From Alistipes sp. (GTDB taxonomy: Bacteria > Bacteroidota > Bacteroidia > Bacteroidales > Rikenellaceae): a DNA stretch of 64,000 nucleotides. The stretch lies in NCBI GenBank assembly GCA_017555905.1, contig JAFZFP010000005.1:1-64000 (forward strand), read 5' to 3'. Below the pieces are notes generated by a model. It did no database searches and was not told the origin of the DNA. It saw only the letters and a list, made by a program, of their open reading frames with translations. The position numbers and the translations under genes were made by a program. Of this stretch, positions 49,342 to 58,978 are shown one piece after another; within the stretch, counting starts at the first letter, position 1, and each line of letters starts with the position of its first letter.

Positions 49342-52236
49342 ATGGAGAATAGATTTTTCAGATCTCTTGTAGCCGTTGCGATGCTCCTTGGTTCTGCCTT
49401 GGGCTTTGTAGCGTGTGAGGAGGCAGGTGACGAGATCGTTGCCAACCCTACCGTAGAGGTCTCTGCTAAGACTCTCAACTTCACCGTTGAAGAGGGTAGT
49501 AAGACTCTTGACATCACAGCCAACTCGCTTTGGCGTGTGGAGAACGACATCGACTGGGTTACCGTTACCCCTATGGCTGGTGAGGGCGATGGTAAGGTCG
49601 TTGTTGCGGTATCAATGAACGACAGCGGTGTAATGCGTGAGGCTACCTTCAAGGTATGCTCAATCCACAAGGAGTATGGCGTTTGGGAGACTCGCAAGGT
49701 TAAGGTCTCTCAGTCTGCTAACGAGGCACCTACCGTAGAAGAGGAGGTACTCTACAGCGATAACTTCGATGGTAGAGAGGCAACTAAGGAGTATGGTAAT
49801 AGCAATAGTTCTTGGCCTTATATTGACCAGTTCCCTGAGTTCGCTAACCCTACAGGTACTGCTGGTGCAAATGTAACTTATAGCGGTGCAGGTGTATCTG
49901 TTCGTGCTAACTCAACATCTAACAGTAGCTATTCGGACTACGCAGGTTCTGGTTCTAACAACATCTTCTTCGGTGGTGGCGCATACTTCCAGATCAACAA
50001 TATCACTCCATTGGAGGGTGTTAATTTCAAGGTTACTTTCGGTACCGAGAAGTACTCTCAGGATGGCGATAGCACATTCCGCCCCGAGGAGTTTATCCTA
50101 TCAATCTCTAAGAATGGTACTGATTGGGCGCCTGTAGAGTACACCTACGCAGGTACTGAGCCTGGCCGTTGGAATGTGGCTACTGCTAATTTCACTTTGG
50201 CTGCTGCAACCGCGACTCTTCACATCAAGTTTGAGGCTAAGGTTGCTTCGGTTTACCGTCTCGACGATGTTAAGTTCTACACTGGTAACGGTGGCCAGAC
50301 TATCGACCTCGACAATATCCAGGTTGAGACTCCAGAGCCTCCAACAACCGACGCTCTCTACTACGATAACTTCGACGGTCAGGGCGCAGTGAAGGATGGT
50401 GAGGGCTACTGGCCATACGTCACTGACTTCCCACAGATGAAGAATGCTGCTGGTGCTGCTGCTACTAATGTAAGTTATGAGGGTTACAACGCAACCGTTC
50501 GTAACAACTCTAACTCTGATGGCTCTTACTCTGACTATGCTGGTTCGGGTGTTAATAACATCTTCTTTGGCAAGGGTAACGCCTGGTTTATGGTTAAGGA
50601 CCTAGCCCTTGAGTCTTCACAGAAGAACCTTACCTTGACCTTCGGTACTGAGAAGTACTCACAGACTTTGGGTAGCATCTTCACCCCATCTGAGTTCCTC
50701 GTTCAGCTCTCTGCTGATGGCACCACTTGGTCTAACGTGGAGTACACCTTCGCTGGTACTGCAGAGGGTCGTTGGAATGTAGCTACTGCAAACTTCACGT
50801 TGAAGACAGTCCCTGCGAAACTCTACATCAAGTTCACAGCACTCGCTGAGAGCGCATACCGTCTCGATGACGTCACTTTGGATCTAGGCCAGGGTGGTCA
50901 GGAGATTGACCTCGCTAATGGCACTACAGAGCAGCCTGGTGGTGGTGACGAGCCAGAGAATCCCGATCAGCCTAACGTGCCTGCAAATGGTGTTTATGAG
51001 TCAGACTCGGCGTTTGTTTGCTCATCGGATAATTCAACAAATGCTGTTTACTCTCTTAAGAACACTACAATTGCGGGCAATGCTGTTACTGGTTTCAAGT
51101 TGGGTAAGTCAAAGCTGCAGGGTAAGTTTACCTCTGGTGCGGTAAGCGTGACTGGTACAAAGTATTTGAACTTCTACGCTGGTGCTTGGAATGGCACAAC
51201 TGCTACGCTCTACGTTCGTGTTGATGGTGGCGTAGCACAGTCGGTGAATCTCGCAGGCAATGCAGGTGCTCACGACAACGCTCCTTACACAAATCCAGAA
51301 CTCTCATTTGCTGACTCTGACCACTTCTCTCTCCAGTTCGAGGGCTTGACAGAGTCTTCAACGGTAGAGTTCTCAACAAATGCAGATTTCGCTCTTACTA
51401 CACATAGCGGTCAGGCTCCAGATATCGCACCACGTGTAATCGTTTGCGGTGTTAAGCTTACTGATGAGCCTATTGGTGCAGAGACTCCTGGTGGTGAGCC
51501 AGTAAATCCAGAGCCAGAACCAGAGCCTACCCCAGGTGAGGTTGTTGTGGCTACAGTAGCAGAGTTCTTGGCTGCTGCTGAGGGTGAAACTATTTATGAG
51601 CTTACAGGTGTGATTAAGAATGTGGCAAATACCAACTATGGTAACTTCGACCTTAAGGATGCTACTGGCACCGTCTACGTCTATGGTATTTACGACGAGG
51701 ATGGCAACAAAGTCTTCACATCACTTGGCTTGAAGGAGGGAGATACACTTACTATTCGTGGTAAGCGTACCTCTTACAATGATGCTCCTCAGATGGGTAG
51801 TGGAGTCTACGTCTCTCACATTTCGGCTCCTGAGCAGGAGCAGCCAGAGAACGAGGCTACTCTATCGTTCGCAGATGCTAGCAACCGAGTTAGTTGGGAT
51901 ACCTCTAAGCAGGTTTGGAAGGCTAATGGTATCACATTAACCAACAACAAAGGAGCTTCAACAAGCAATGTGGCTGATTATGTAGCACCAGCTCGTTTCT
52001 ACAAGAGCTCCGAGCTTATCGTTGAGTGCGACCACGCAATCTCGAAGATCGATTTTGCCTGCAACGGTGGCTCATACGCTACAGCATTGAAGGATTCAAT
52101 CACCTCAGGCAACGTGACTGTTGATGGTAGCATCGTTACCGTTACATTCTCGTCACCAGTTTCATCTTACACTATTGCGTCACTCACTGGTGGTCAGGTA
52201 AGAATGAACAGCTTGACAGTAACTTACGCTGAGTAA
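49342..52236 (+). CDS. Multidomain surface lipoprotein with BACON, duplicated jelly-roll-like modules and OB fold
   Basis: A 964-residue predicted lipoprotein (signal ends LGFVAC, Cys25). Domains in order: a BACON-like domain (33-125); module A (137-315) and module B (339-514), clearly duplicated, both with YSDYAGSG-N-NIFFG, TFGTEKYSQ and GRWNVATANFTL; a beta-rich module C (548-706); a Pro-Glu linker; an OB-fold-type domain (734-828, IYELTGVIKNVANTNYGNFDLKDATG); and a C-terminal beta module (838-963). OB folds suggest nucleic-acid binding at the cell surface; modules A/B resemble carbohydrate- or ligand-binding jelly rolls. It opens the operon with a nuclease, a phosphatase-fold enzyme, a TonB receptor and a DUF5689 protein. 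The binding role is inference. Confidence 0.8.
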   Translation: MENRFFRSLVAVAMLLGSALGFVACEEAGDEIVANPTVEVSAKTLNFTVEEGSKTLDITANSLWRVENDIDWVTVTPMAGEGDGKVVVAVSMNDSGVMREATFKVCSIHKEYGVWETRKVKVSQSANEAPTVEEEVLYSDNFDGREATKEYGNSNSSWPYIDQFPEFANPTGTAGANVTYSGAGVSVRANSTSNSSYSDYAGSGSNNIFFGGGAYFQINNITPLEGVNFKVTFGTEKYSQDGDSTFRPEEFILSISKNGTDWAPVEYTYAGTEPGRWNVATANFTLAAATATLHIKFEAKVASVYRLDDVKFYTGNGGQTIDLDNIQVETPEPPTTDALYYDNFDGQGAVKDGEGYWPYVTDFPQMKNAAGAAATNVSYEGYNATVRNNSNSDGSYSDYAGSGVNNIFFGKGNAWFMVKDLALESSQKNLTLTFGTEKYSQTLGSIFTPSEFLVQLSADGTTWSNVEYTFAGTAEGRWNVATANFTLKTVPAKLYIKFTALAESAYRLDDVTLDLGQGGQEIDLANGTTEQPGGGDEPENPDQPNVPANGVYESDSAFVCSSDNSTNAVYSLKNTTIAGNAVTGFKLGKSKLQGKFTSGAVSVTGTKYLNFYAGAWNGTTATLYVRVDGGVAQSVNLAGNAGAHDNAPYTNPELSFADSDHFSLQFEGLTESSTVEFSTNADFALTTHSGQAPDIAPRVIVCGVKLTDEPIGAETPGGEPVNPEPEPEPTPGEVVVATVAEFLAAAEGETIYELTGVIKNVANTNYGNFDLKDATGTVYVYGIYDEDGNKVFTSLGLKEGDTLTIRGKRTSYNDAPQMGSGVYVSHISAPEQEQPENEATLSFADASNRVSWDTSKQVWKANGITLTNNKGASTSNVADYVAPARFYKSSELIVECDHAISKIDFACNGGSYATALKDSITSGNVTVDGSIVTVTFSSPVSSYTIASLTGGQVRMNSLTVTYAE

Positions 52237-52257
52237 TAAACTCTCGCCTTTTGTGAA

Positions 52258-52281
52258 CTGTGGGTGAGCAATCACCCACAG
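52258..52281 (+). other. Intercistronic GCAA-tetraloop hairpin
   Basis: A perfect 10-bp stem CTGTGGGTGA / TCACCCACAG with a GCAA tetraloop, without a T-tract, followed by an almost pure purine stretch (52285-52332). It lies between the first two genes and probably stabilises or processes the mRNA, rather than ending it. Confidence 0.65.
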
Positions 52282-52353
52282 TCCCAAGGGGGAGGAGATG
52301 AAAGAGGAAAGAGAAAAGAGGAAAGGAAGATAAGATTAATCGGGAAAAAATTT

Positions 52354-53562
52354 ATGCGTAGAGCAAAGAGGATAATGTCGGTGGTTGTGAGTGCGATTTT
52401 GGTCGTGCTTATGATGGTTGGATGTGAAATTGTGCCAGTAGAGAAGATTGGTAGTAAAGCCTATATTTCGAATACGGAGATTAAGGGTGATAGTAAGAAT
52501 TGCGCTGTGGTGCTTAGTGCGCAACAGGGTACGTCTTACACAATCGCCGTAGAGTCTGCGGAGGATTGGGCGCACTTCTCTAACGGTGCCACCTACATCG
52601 AGGGAACAATGGAGACTGGCGATAAGGTAGTGTATATCTATTTCGACAAGAATCCTTCGGGCCAGAGCCGTGATGCAGTGGTTGTCGTAGAGTTCTCGGA
52701 TGAGGAGGTCTTCGAACTCGAATTCACACAACATAGTTACGATAGCACCATCGCCATAGATAGGGAGTGGGCAGAGTTGCCACTCTGTAAGAACGAGGAT
52801 AACTACATCTATAATACCCATTACGGCAGGATGGGTTCAAAGAGTAATGCTCGAAACTATACCTTCTGCTTCGATCCCGACTATCGTGCATCGGTTTGGG
52901 TGGCCTATCCGCTCCATTCGTCATATACTACGGGCAGCGGTAACCGCGACTATAGTAGTTTTGGTTACGACCCTACGGTAAGCACGTCGTGTCAGGCGAA
53001 TATGGGTGCTGGCTCCTATAATGGTCGCTATGATAGAGGTCACCAAATCCCTGCTGCCGACCGCAAGTGTTCGCAGGAGATGATGGATCAGACCTTCTAT
53101 GCTACGAATATGACCCCTCAGCAGGCTAACTTCAACCAGAAGAAGTGGGGTGCTTTGGAGGGCAAGGTGCGTAATATGATCTGCTCGGATACGCTCTACG
53201 TAGTTACGGGAGCATACTTCGAGGGTGAGCACCACTCATCTATTTACAAACAGACAAACGACCGTTCGGGTAACGTATGTCCTACGCCAACATACTACTA
53301 CAAGGCCTTGCTTCGCACGAAGAAGGGTAATACGGGTAAGCGTATAGACCAGATTTCGGATGCTTCACAACTTAGGGCTATCGCCTTCTGGATGGAGCAC
53401 GCCGACACGGGTAACGATACAAATATCAAGGCTACTGATTGCATTTCGGTAGCGGAACTCGAGGAGATTACCGGCTTCACATTCTTCCCGATGCTCGATG
53501 ATGCCATCGAGGCAGAGGTGAAGCGTACGGCAGTGGCCTCGGAGTGGGGTATAACGCAGTAA
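52354..53562 (+). CDS. DNA/RNA non-specific endonuclease lipoprotein
   Basis: A 402-residue predicted lipoprotein with a basic N-terminus and lipobox MMVGC (MRRAKRIMSVVVSAILVVLM...). A BACON-like domain (about 25-127) precedes a beta-beta-alpha-metal nuclease of the Serratia nuclease/NucA family: the motif DRGHQIPAADR holds the catalytic His230, and NMTPQQANFNQKKWGALE gives the metal-binding Asn261 and the W-x-x-LE segment. These enzymes cut double- and single-stranded DNA and RNA to oligonucleotides with 5'-phosphate. The frame opens at 52264, but the first 30 residues lack signal character, so I start at 52354. It would act outside the cell. Confidence 0.9.
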   Translation: MRRAKRIMSVVVSAILVVLMMVGCEIVPVEKIGSKAYISNTEIKGDSKNCAVVLSAQQGTSYTIAVESAEDWAHFSNGATYIEGTMETGDKVVYIYFDKNPSGQSRDAVVVVEFSDEEVFELEFTQHSYDSTIAIDREWAELPLCKNEDNYIYNTHYGRMGSKSNARNYTFCFDPDYRASVWVAYPLHSSYTTGSGNRDYSSFGYDPTVSTSCQANMGAGSYNGRYDRGHQIPAADRKCSQEMMDQTFYATNMTPQQANFNQKKWGALEGKVRNMICSDTLYVVTGAYFEGEHHSSIYKQTNDRSGNVCPTPTYYYKALLRTKKGNTGKRIDQISDASQLRAIAFWMEHADTGNDTNIKATDCISVAELEEITGFTFFPMLDDAIEAEVKRTAVASEWGITQ

Positions 53563-53591
53563 CGGAGTGAACGAAAACTAAATTTAACGAT

Positions 53592-54623
53592 ATGAAGAAA
53601 AATCTATTGATGCTGTGTATAGCATTATTCTCTGTAGCAACTCTTTATGCGCAGGAGAAGCCATACTCAGTAGTATTCTACAACTTAGAGAACTTGTTCG
53701 ATATCTACGACGATCCCGAGACTCACGACGAGGAGTTCACACCAAACGGTATCAAGCAGTGGAACGAGATTAAGTATCAGAAGAAACTTAGCAATATGGA
53801 GCGCGTGTTGTTCGATATCGCTAAGATACAGAAGGATTACCCTATAGTAATTGGTGTGTCGGAGATTGAGAATCGCACCGTTTTGGAGGATCTCATCTCA
53901 CAACCAAACCTTAAGGGAGCCAACTACCGCATCTGTCACTACGACTCACCCGATGCTCGTGGTGTGGATGTAGCGTTCCTCTATCGCTCGGATGTCTTCA
54001 AAATCGAGGGCTCGGATAATATCAAACTCGAGGTCGAGGAGTTGCCAAACTTCCGCACTCGTGACTTGGTGGTTATGTGGGGTACGATCGAGGATGAGCC
54101 ATTCTACTTCCTCGTGTCGCACTGGCCATCACGCCTTGGTGGTAAGGAGGCTTCGCAGTTCAAGCGCGATGCTTGTGCAAGACAGATTCGCCAGATTAAG
54201 GACTCGCTCCTTAGAGAGAATCCTGCTACAAAGGTGATTGTTATGGGCGACTTCAACGATGATGCTACGGATGCCAGCATTGTGAAGACTATGGGTGCTA
54301 AGGGTAAGGTTAAGGAGCTCGTCGAGGGTGACTTCTTCAACCCATACAATGCTATGTTGCGTGCGGGCCTCGGTACGTTGGCTTATCAGGATGCGTGGAA
54401 CTTATTCGATAATATCTGCGTTACCGAGAATTTGGTGAATGCTAAAAGTGGCGAGTTGAAGTTGATTAAGGGCAACAAGTACTATGGTAACATCTTCACA
54501 CGCCCATATATGCTTCAGCAGGAGGGTAAGTACAAGGGTTATCCATTGCGTACGTTTGTGACCAATAACTTCCAGAATGGTTTCAGCGACCACTTCCCCG
54601 TATATATTTATATAGGTAAATAA
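53592..54623 (+). CDS. Secreted endonuclease/exonuclease/phosphatase-fold enzyme
   Basis: A 343-residue protein with a cleavable signal peptide (MKKNLLMLCIALFSVATLYAQ). All EEP motifs are present: YNLENLF (Asn31), GVSEIENR (metal-binding Glu91), ARGVDVAFLYR, LVSHWPSR (His177), VMGDFNDD (Asp220, Asn222) and SDHFPV (Asp333-His334). Family members cleave phosphodiester or phosphomonoester bonds, including DNases, exonucleases and phosphatases. After the upstream endonuclease, this enzyme could trim or dephosphorylate oligonucleotides in the periplasm or on the surface. It lies 29 bases after that gene and 17 before the TonB receptor. Confidence 0.9.
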   Translation: MKKNLLMLCIALFSVATLYAQEKPYSVVFYNLENLFDIYDDPETHDEEFTPNGIKQWNEIKYQKKLSNMERVLFDIAKIQKDYPIVIGVSEIENRTVLEDLISQPNLKGANYRICHYDSPDARGVDVAFLYRSDVFKIEGSDNIKLEVEELPNFRTRDLVVMWGTIEDEPFYFLVSHWPSRLGGKEASQFKRDACARQIRQIKDSLLRENPATKVIVMGDFNDDATDASIVKTMGAKGKVKELVEGDFFNPYNAMLRAGLGTLAYQDAWNLFDNICVTENLVNAKSGELKLIKGNKYYGNIFTRPYMLQQEGKYKGYPLRTFVTNNFQNGFSDHFPVYIYIGK

Positions 54624-54640
54624 TACAAAATAGAGATAAT

Positions 54641-57568
54641 ATGAAGAGATTTTTATTAACGATTCTTGCTATGCTCCTCGCCGTGAGTCTCTATGCGCAG
54701 ACTGGCGGTATGAAGGGTGTGGTGGTCTCACGAGATGGTCGCGAGCCAATTAATGGTGTCGCCATCTTCGTAGACAATGTCGCGGTGAACACGACCACCG
54801 ACTACGATGGTGAGTTCATCATCAAGGGCTTGGAGCCAGGTCAGTATCTTCTTCGCTTCGAAAGTCCCGATTTCGAGGATTTGGAGGTGATGGTACGTGT
54901 CAAGGAACTTGTCCACGATATGCAACAGGTTATTATGGTGCCAAATAGTATTGTCACTGTAGATAACTCGGCTTTCGCAGAACTCGATACCGATGTTGAG
55001 TCTGCGGGCGACTCTCAGTCGTTGCCAGGAACACTCTCGGCATCGAAGGATATCTTCAATAACATCGCATCTTATCGCTTCTCGGAGATGCGTTTCAACG
55101 TGCGTGGTTACGACTCTCAGTATCAGGATGTCTACCTTAATGGTATTCGTTTCAACGATGCGCTCACAAGTTATGGCCCTTGGTCGTTGTGGAGCGGTTT
55201 GAATGATGCTACACGCAATCAGGAGACCACATCAGGTTTGACGATGTCGGACTATGGTCTTGGTGGCGTGGCTGGTACGACAAATATTAATGCTCGTGCT
55301 TCGCAGTTGCGTAAGGGTTTCCGTGCCAGCGTAGTTAATTCTACCCAACTCTACCGTTTCCGCGTGATGCTCAGTTACGCATCAGGTATGTTGGATAACG
55401 GCTGGTCGTATGGTTTCTCGGTCTCTACTCGTCAGGGTGGTAACGGCTATGTTGATGGCGTTTACTACAACGCTTACGGTTACTTCTTCTCGGCAGAGAA
55501 GGTGTTTAATTCTCGTCACCGCCTCTCGGCAACTATCCTTGGCGCACCAACCACACGTGGTGCCCAGCAGGCTTCAACACAGGAGGCATACAACCTTTGG
55601 GGCGACAACTACTACAACCCTAACGTAGGTATTCAGAATGGTGAGGAGCGCAACGCACGTGTACGTCGTATGCACGAGCCTATCGCTATGCTTAACTACA
55701 ATTGGCAGATTGCTGAGCGCACTAACCTCTCAGTAGCAACCTCTTTGCGCTTTGGCTTCAATGGCTACTCGGCTCTTACTTGGTATAAGGGTGAGGATCC
55801 ACGTCCAGACTACTACCGTAAATTACCATCATACTATGGTGATCGCCTGGCTCGTCGTAAGCAACTCAATAACTTCGCTGATAACAACGACTTGACCCTT
55901 CCATTTACTGAAACAGACCTCGAGACCGACCGCTTGAAGTATGTCGAGTTCTTGCAGAACTGGGATGGTTATATCGACTTCGATGGATTGATTCAGGATA
56001 ATATGATGGGTGAGACCAACGAGACTTATGGTAGTGGACATCGTTCTGTAGCAATGATTGAGGAGCGTCACACAGACCAACTTGACTACAACTTTGCAGC
56101 ACAGATTGCTCACCACTTCCGTAATAACTCGAAACTCACTGCAGGTGTTCGTGCGCGTGTCAATCGTACGGAGTACTACAGCACTGTGAAGGATCTCCTC
56201 GGTGGTGACTACTGGTTGGACGTAGATAAGTTCGCTGAGCGCGACTTCGGTAGCAATGCCGAGGCATACCAGAATAATATGGCTTACTACAACGAACACG
56301 GTCACGCACAGGCTGTTAGAGTAGGTGATAAGTATGGCTACGACTACTACGCTCACGTTCGTCAGGGTCAGATTTGGGCTATGTACGAGATTTCGGCTGG
56401 AGGTTTCTCAGCAAATATCGGTGCTGAGGCAGGTCTTTCGTCTATGTGGCGTGAGGGTCTTTGGGAGAAGGGTCTCTTCCAAAATGCCAACGCTGGAGGC
56501 GACAGAGGAAAGACCTCGTTGGGCAACTCCGACAAGATTGAGAACTTTACATACAAGGGCAAGGTAAACCTCGCTTACCAGTTCTCTGGTGCGCACTCTA
56601 TCGAGGCAAATGCTACGATTATGCAGAACGCTCCAATGTTCAACAACGCCTTCGTGTCGGCACGTACACGTAACCAGATTACCCCTGGTTTGGATAGTGA
56701 GAAGATTTACGGTTTTGACCTTACCTACAATCTTCGTACACAGTGGATTCGTGCAAGACTCTCGGCATACTATACTCAGATGATGGATCAGTCGAAGGTT
56801 ATCTCATTCTATGACGATACTCAGAACTCATTCACCAACTTCGCAATGTCGGGCATCGATAAGCGCTATATGGGTGTTGAACTTGGTTTGAGCATTCCTA
56901 TTGCTTGGGGCCTCTCATTGCAGGGTGCTGTGAGCCTTGGTGACTATATCTACACCTCTAACCCAACCTTTACTCAGATGATTGATAACAGCGCAACAGA
57001 TGTTGAGCATAGCGTCGTTAAGTGGAAGGGTATGAAGGTGGAGAGTACACCTCAGACTGCTATCAACGTAGGTCTCAACTTCCGTGGTCCAAAGAACTGG
57101 TATGCTACCGTAGATTTCAACTTCTACGACCGTCTCTACCTCTCAATGAACCCAGTATATCGTACACAGTCGCTCGAGAACGAGATCAAGCGCATCTACG
57201 ATTGGGATAACTTGGAGTCGGGCCGTCAGAAGGCATACGTAGTGGGTGTTATCGAGGATATCCGCGCACAGGAGGAGTTGGGTAAAGCCTACACCCTTAG
57301 CGCAAGCATTGGTAAGAACTGGAGCATCAAGTATAAATATACTCTTGGCTTCAGCCTTCAGGTGAACAACATCCTCAATAATCAGACTATTCGTACGGGT
57401 GGTTATGAGCAGATGCGTCTCAACAAGATTGGCGATCCGATTATCTTCCCTAATGAGGATGGCGAGATGAAGATTGTTCATAAGCCTACGACTTACTCGC
57501 GTTTCGACTCAAAGTATTTCTATATGAATGGTCTTAACTACTATCTAAATGTTTACTTTAGATTCTAA
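54641..57568 (+). CDS. TonB-dependent receptor with carboxypeptidase-like N-terminal domain
   Basis: A 975-residue outer-membrane receptor. Signal peptide MKRFLLTILAMLLAVSLYAQ; a carboxypeptidase-regulatory-like domain (about 22-105, GMKGVVVSRDGREPINGVAIFVDN); a plug with SYRFSEMRFNVRGYDSQYQDVYLNGIRFNDALT and GLGGVAGTTNINARASQLRKG; and a barrel ending YYLNVYFRF. The extension is shared with SusC, but no SusD partner is present; a DUF5689 lipoprotein follows eight bases later and may replace it. In this operon the natural cargo would be oligonucleotides, nucleotides or nucleosides released by the two nuclease-like enzymes. Confidence 0.92.
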   Translation: MKRFLLTILAMLLAVSLYAQTGGMKGVVVSRDGREPINGVAIFVDNVAVNTTTDYDGEFIIKGLEPGQYLLRFESPDFEDLEVMVRVKELVHDMQQVIMVPNSIVTVDNSAFAELDTDVESAGDSQSLPGTLSASKDIFNNIASYRFSEMRFNVRGYDSQYQDVYLNGIRFNDALTSYGPWSLWSGLNDATRNQETTSGLTMSDYGLGGVAGTTNINARASQLRKGFRASVVNSTQLYRFRVMLSYASGMLDNGWSYGFSVSTRQGGNGYVDGVYYNAYGYFFSAEKVFNSRHRLSATILGAPTTRGAQQASTQEAYNLWGDNYYNPNVGIQNGEERNARVRRMHEPIAMLNYNWQIAERTNLSVATSLRFGFNGYSALTWYKGEDPRPDYYRKLPSYYGDRLARRKQLNNFADNNDLTLPFTETDLETDRLKYVEFLQNWDGYIDFDGLIQDNMMGETNETYGSGHRSVAMIEERHTDQLDYNFAAQIAHHFRNNSKLTAGVRARVNRTEYYSTVKDLLGGDYWLDVDKFAERDFGSNAEAYQNNMAYYNEHGHAQAVRVGDKYGYDYYAHVRQGQIWAMYEISAGGFSANIGAEAGLSSMWREGLWEKGLFQNANAGGDRGKTSLGNSDKIENFTYKGKVNLAYQFSGAHSIEANATIMQNAPMFNNAFVSARTRNQITPGLDSEKIYGFDLTYNLRTQWIRARLSAYYTQMMDQSKVISFYDDTQNSFTNFAMSGIDKRYMGVELGLSIPIAWGLSLQGAVSLGDYIYTSNPTFTQMIDNSATDVEHSVVKWKGMKVESTPQTAINVGLNFRGPKNWYATVDFNFYDRLYLSMNPVYRTQSLENEIKRIYDWDNLESGRQKAYVVGVIEDIRAQEELGKAYTLSASIGKNWSIKYKYTLGFSLQVNNILNNQTIRTGGYEQMRLNKIGDPIIFPNEDGEMKIVHKPTTYSRFDSKYFYMNGLNYYLNVYFRF

Positions 57569-57587
57569 CGGTTAAATGAGTGATTTT

Positions 57588-58916
57588 ATGAAACTAAATA
57601 GATTATTTTTATTTATCGCATTGGCGGTGTTTACCGTAGGATGCTACGAAGAGCATACGATGGTAGGCCCTCGTAAGGTTTACGACGACCAGTCATACGA
57701 GGAGAAGTTCCCTGCTGCATTGCGTATCTCTATTGCGGAGTTGAAGTATGCCTTTGGCGAGATTAGCAATACGGGTGTTAATAGCGGTTGGAGTAACACC
57801 ATCTACAAACTTATTGGAGATGATATCTTCCCTAATGAGGATGTATATATCAAGGGTAAGGTTATCTCTGACGACGAGGAGGGTAACGTATATAAGTCGC
57901 TCTTCATTCAGGATGAGACCTCGGGTATCGAGATTAAGTTGAACAACAACGTAGGTGTTCGTTATAAGAAGGGTACTTGGGTATATGTACGTCTCAAGGG
58001 CCTCTACTTGGGTAACTACCGAATGATGCTCTCGTTGGGTGCTGAGCCATCGGAGTCTTGGAATAAGGCTGGTGAGCATAAGTACTATGCTAACTCTAAT
58101 ATCGAGTTGCAGGAGATTATCGACAAGCACGTCTTCCCAGGTGGCCCTGTTGAAGGTGGCTTGAAGGTGGGTACCTACGAGCAGTGGAAGAGTGATCCAA
58201 CAAGTGTTGATATCATCACCGTAACCCTAGAGAACTACGAGGAGGTATTTAGCCCAGAGATTATTAAACTAGAAGGTAAGGTTTGGGGTGATAAGCGAGA
58301 CGAGAATTGGGGTAGTTTGAGTGGTGATAATACCAAGAGGTTTGAGATTAAGCAGCGCGAAATTATGTTCGGCCGTTTGATGCGCTTCGAAGGCTTGCAG
58401 TGCCACTATGCAGGTGTCAAGAACCAGAATGGTGAGACTCGACCAGGCTTGAAGAGTGGCTCATTCGAGAATATCTACCCAAGTTGGTTGTATACCGATG
58501 TGCGCCCAACTGTCTCTAAGCCTTGGTATCACTGGGCATACAAGGATGATAAGGGTCGTAGCCTCTATGGATCGGTACTCTTTACCTATAACCCTGATGC
58601 TACCGTATGCTCTGAGAATGGTGTATATGCTTTGCGTACAAGTGGTTACTCTCGTTTCGTGCGTCGCAACGTATGTAAGGATGGCGAGAAGGCTACCATT
58701 ATAGCCATCTATGGCATCTATGCTCAGCGTTCTGACTATGCTGGCAACGCCAACGACTACGCATCATACCAGCTCACTATCAGCAGCTTCTCCGACATTG
58801 AGTTCGAGAATGGCGAGGATGCCTTGCTTAGCGATGAGCAGGTGGCCGAACTCACTACCGAGGATATGGCGATAGTGCCTTGGATTGATGAAGAGGGTGA
58901 ATCTGAGATTCAGTAA
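57588..58916 (+). CDS. DUF5689 domain-containing lipoprotein
   Basis: A predicted lipoprotein of 442 residues (lipobox FTVGC, Cys19). Residues about 40-170 match DUF5689: SIAELKYAF, then an OB-fold-like sequence NEDVYIKGKVISDDEEGNVYKSLFIQDETSGIEIKL and KGTWVYVRLKGLYLGNYRMMLSLG. The C-terminal part has further OB-like strands (YGSVLFTYN, GEKATIIAIYGIYAQ). I start it at MKLNRLFLFIALAVF (57588); the in-frame ATG at 57576 adds four residues. It is the last gene of the operon and probably forms the surface lid for the TonB receptor. A nucleic-acid-binding role rests on the OB fold and context. Confidence 0.85.
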   Translation: MKLNRLFLFIALAVFTVGCYEEHTMVGPRKVYDDQSYEEKFPAALRISIAELKYAFGEISNTGVNSGWSNTIYKLIGDDIFPNEDVYIKGKVISDDEEGNVYKSLFIQDETSGIEIKLNNNVGVRYKKGTWVYVRLKGLYLGNYRMMLSLGAEPSESWNKAGEHKYYANSNIELQEIIDKHVFPGGPVEGGLKVGTYEQWKSDPTSVDIITVTLENYEEVFSPEIIKLEGKVWGDKRDENWGSLSGDNTKRFEIKQREIMFGRLMRFEGLQCHYAGVKNQNGETRPGLKSGSFENIYPSWLYTDVRPTVSKPWYHWAYKDDKGRSLYGSVLFTYNPDATVCSENGVYALRTSGYSRFVRRNVCKDGEKATIIAIYGIYAQRSDYAGNANDYASYQLTISSFSDIEFENGEDALLSDEQVAELTTEDMAIVPWIDEEGESEIQ

Positions 58917-58931
58917 TTTAATAATGAAAAT

Positions 58932-58972
58932 AGATGGTGTCCAACAATGTGTGGACACCATCTCTTATTTTT
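58932..58972 (+). terminator. Terminator of the surface operon
   Basis: A perfect 12-bp stem AGATGGTGTCCA / TGGACACCATCT with an 8-base loop, then CTTATTTTT. Confidence 0.9.
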
Positions 58973-58978
58973 AGTCTG

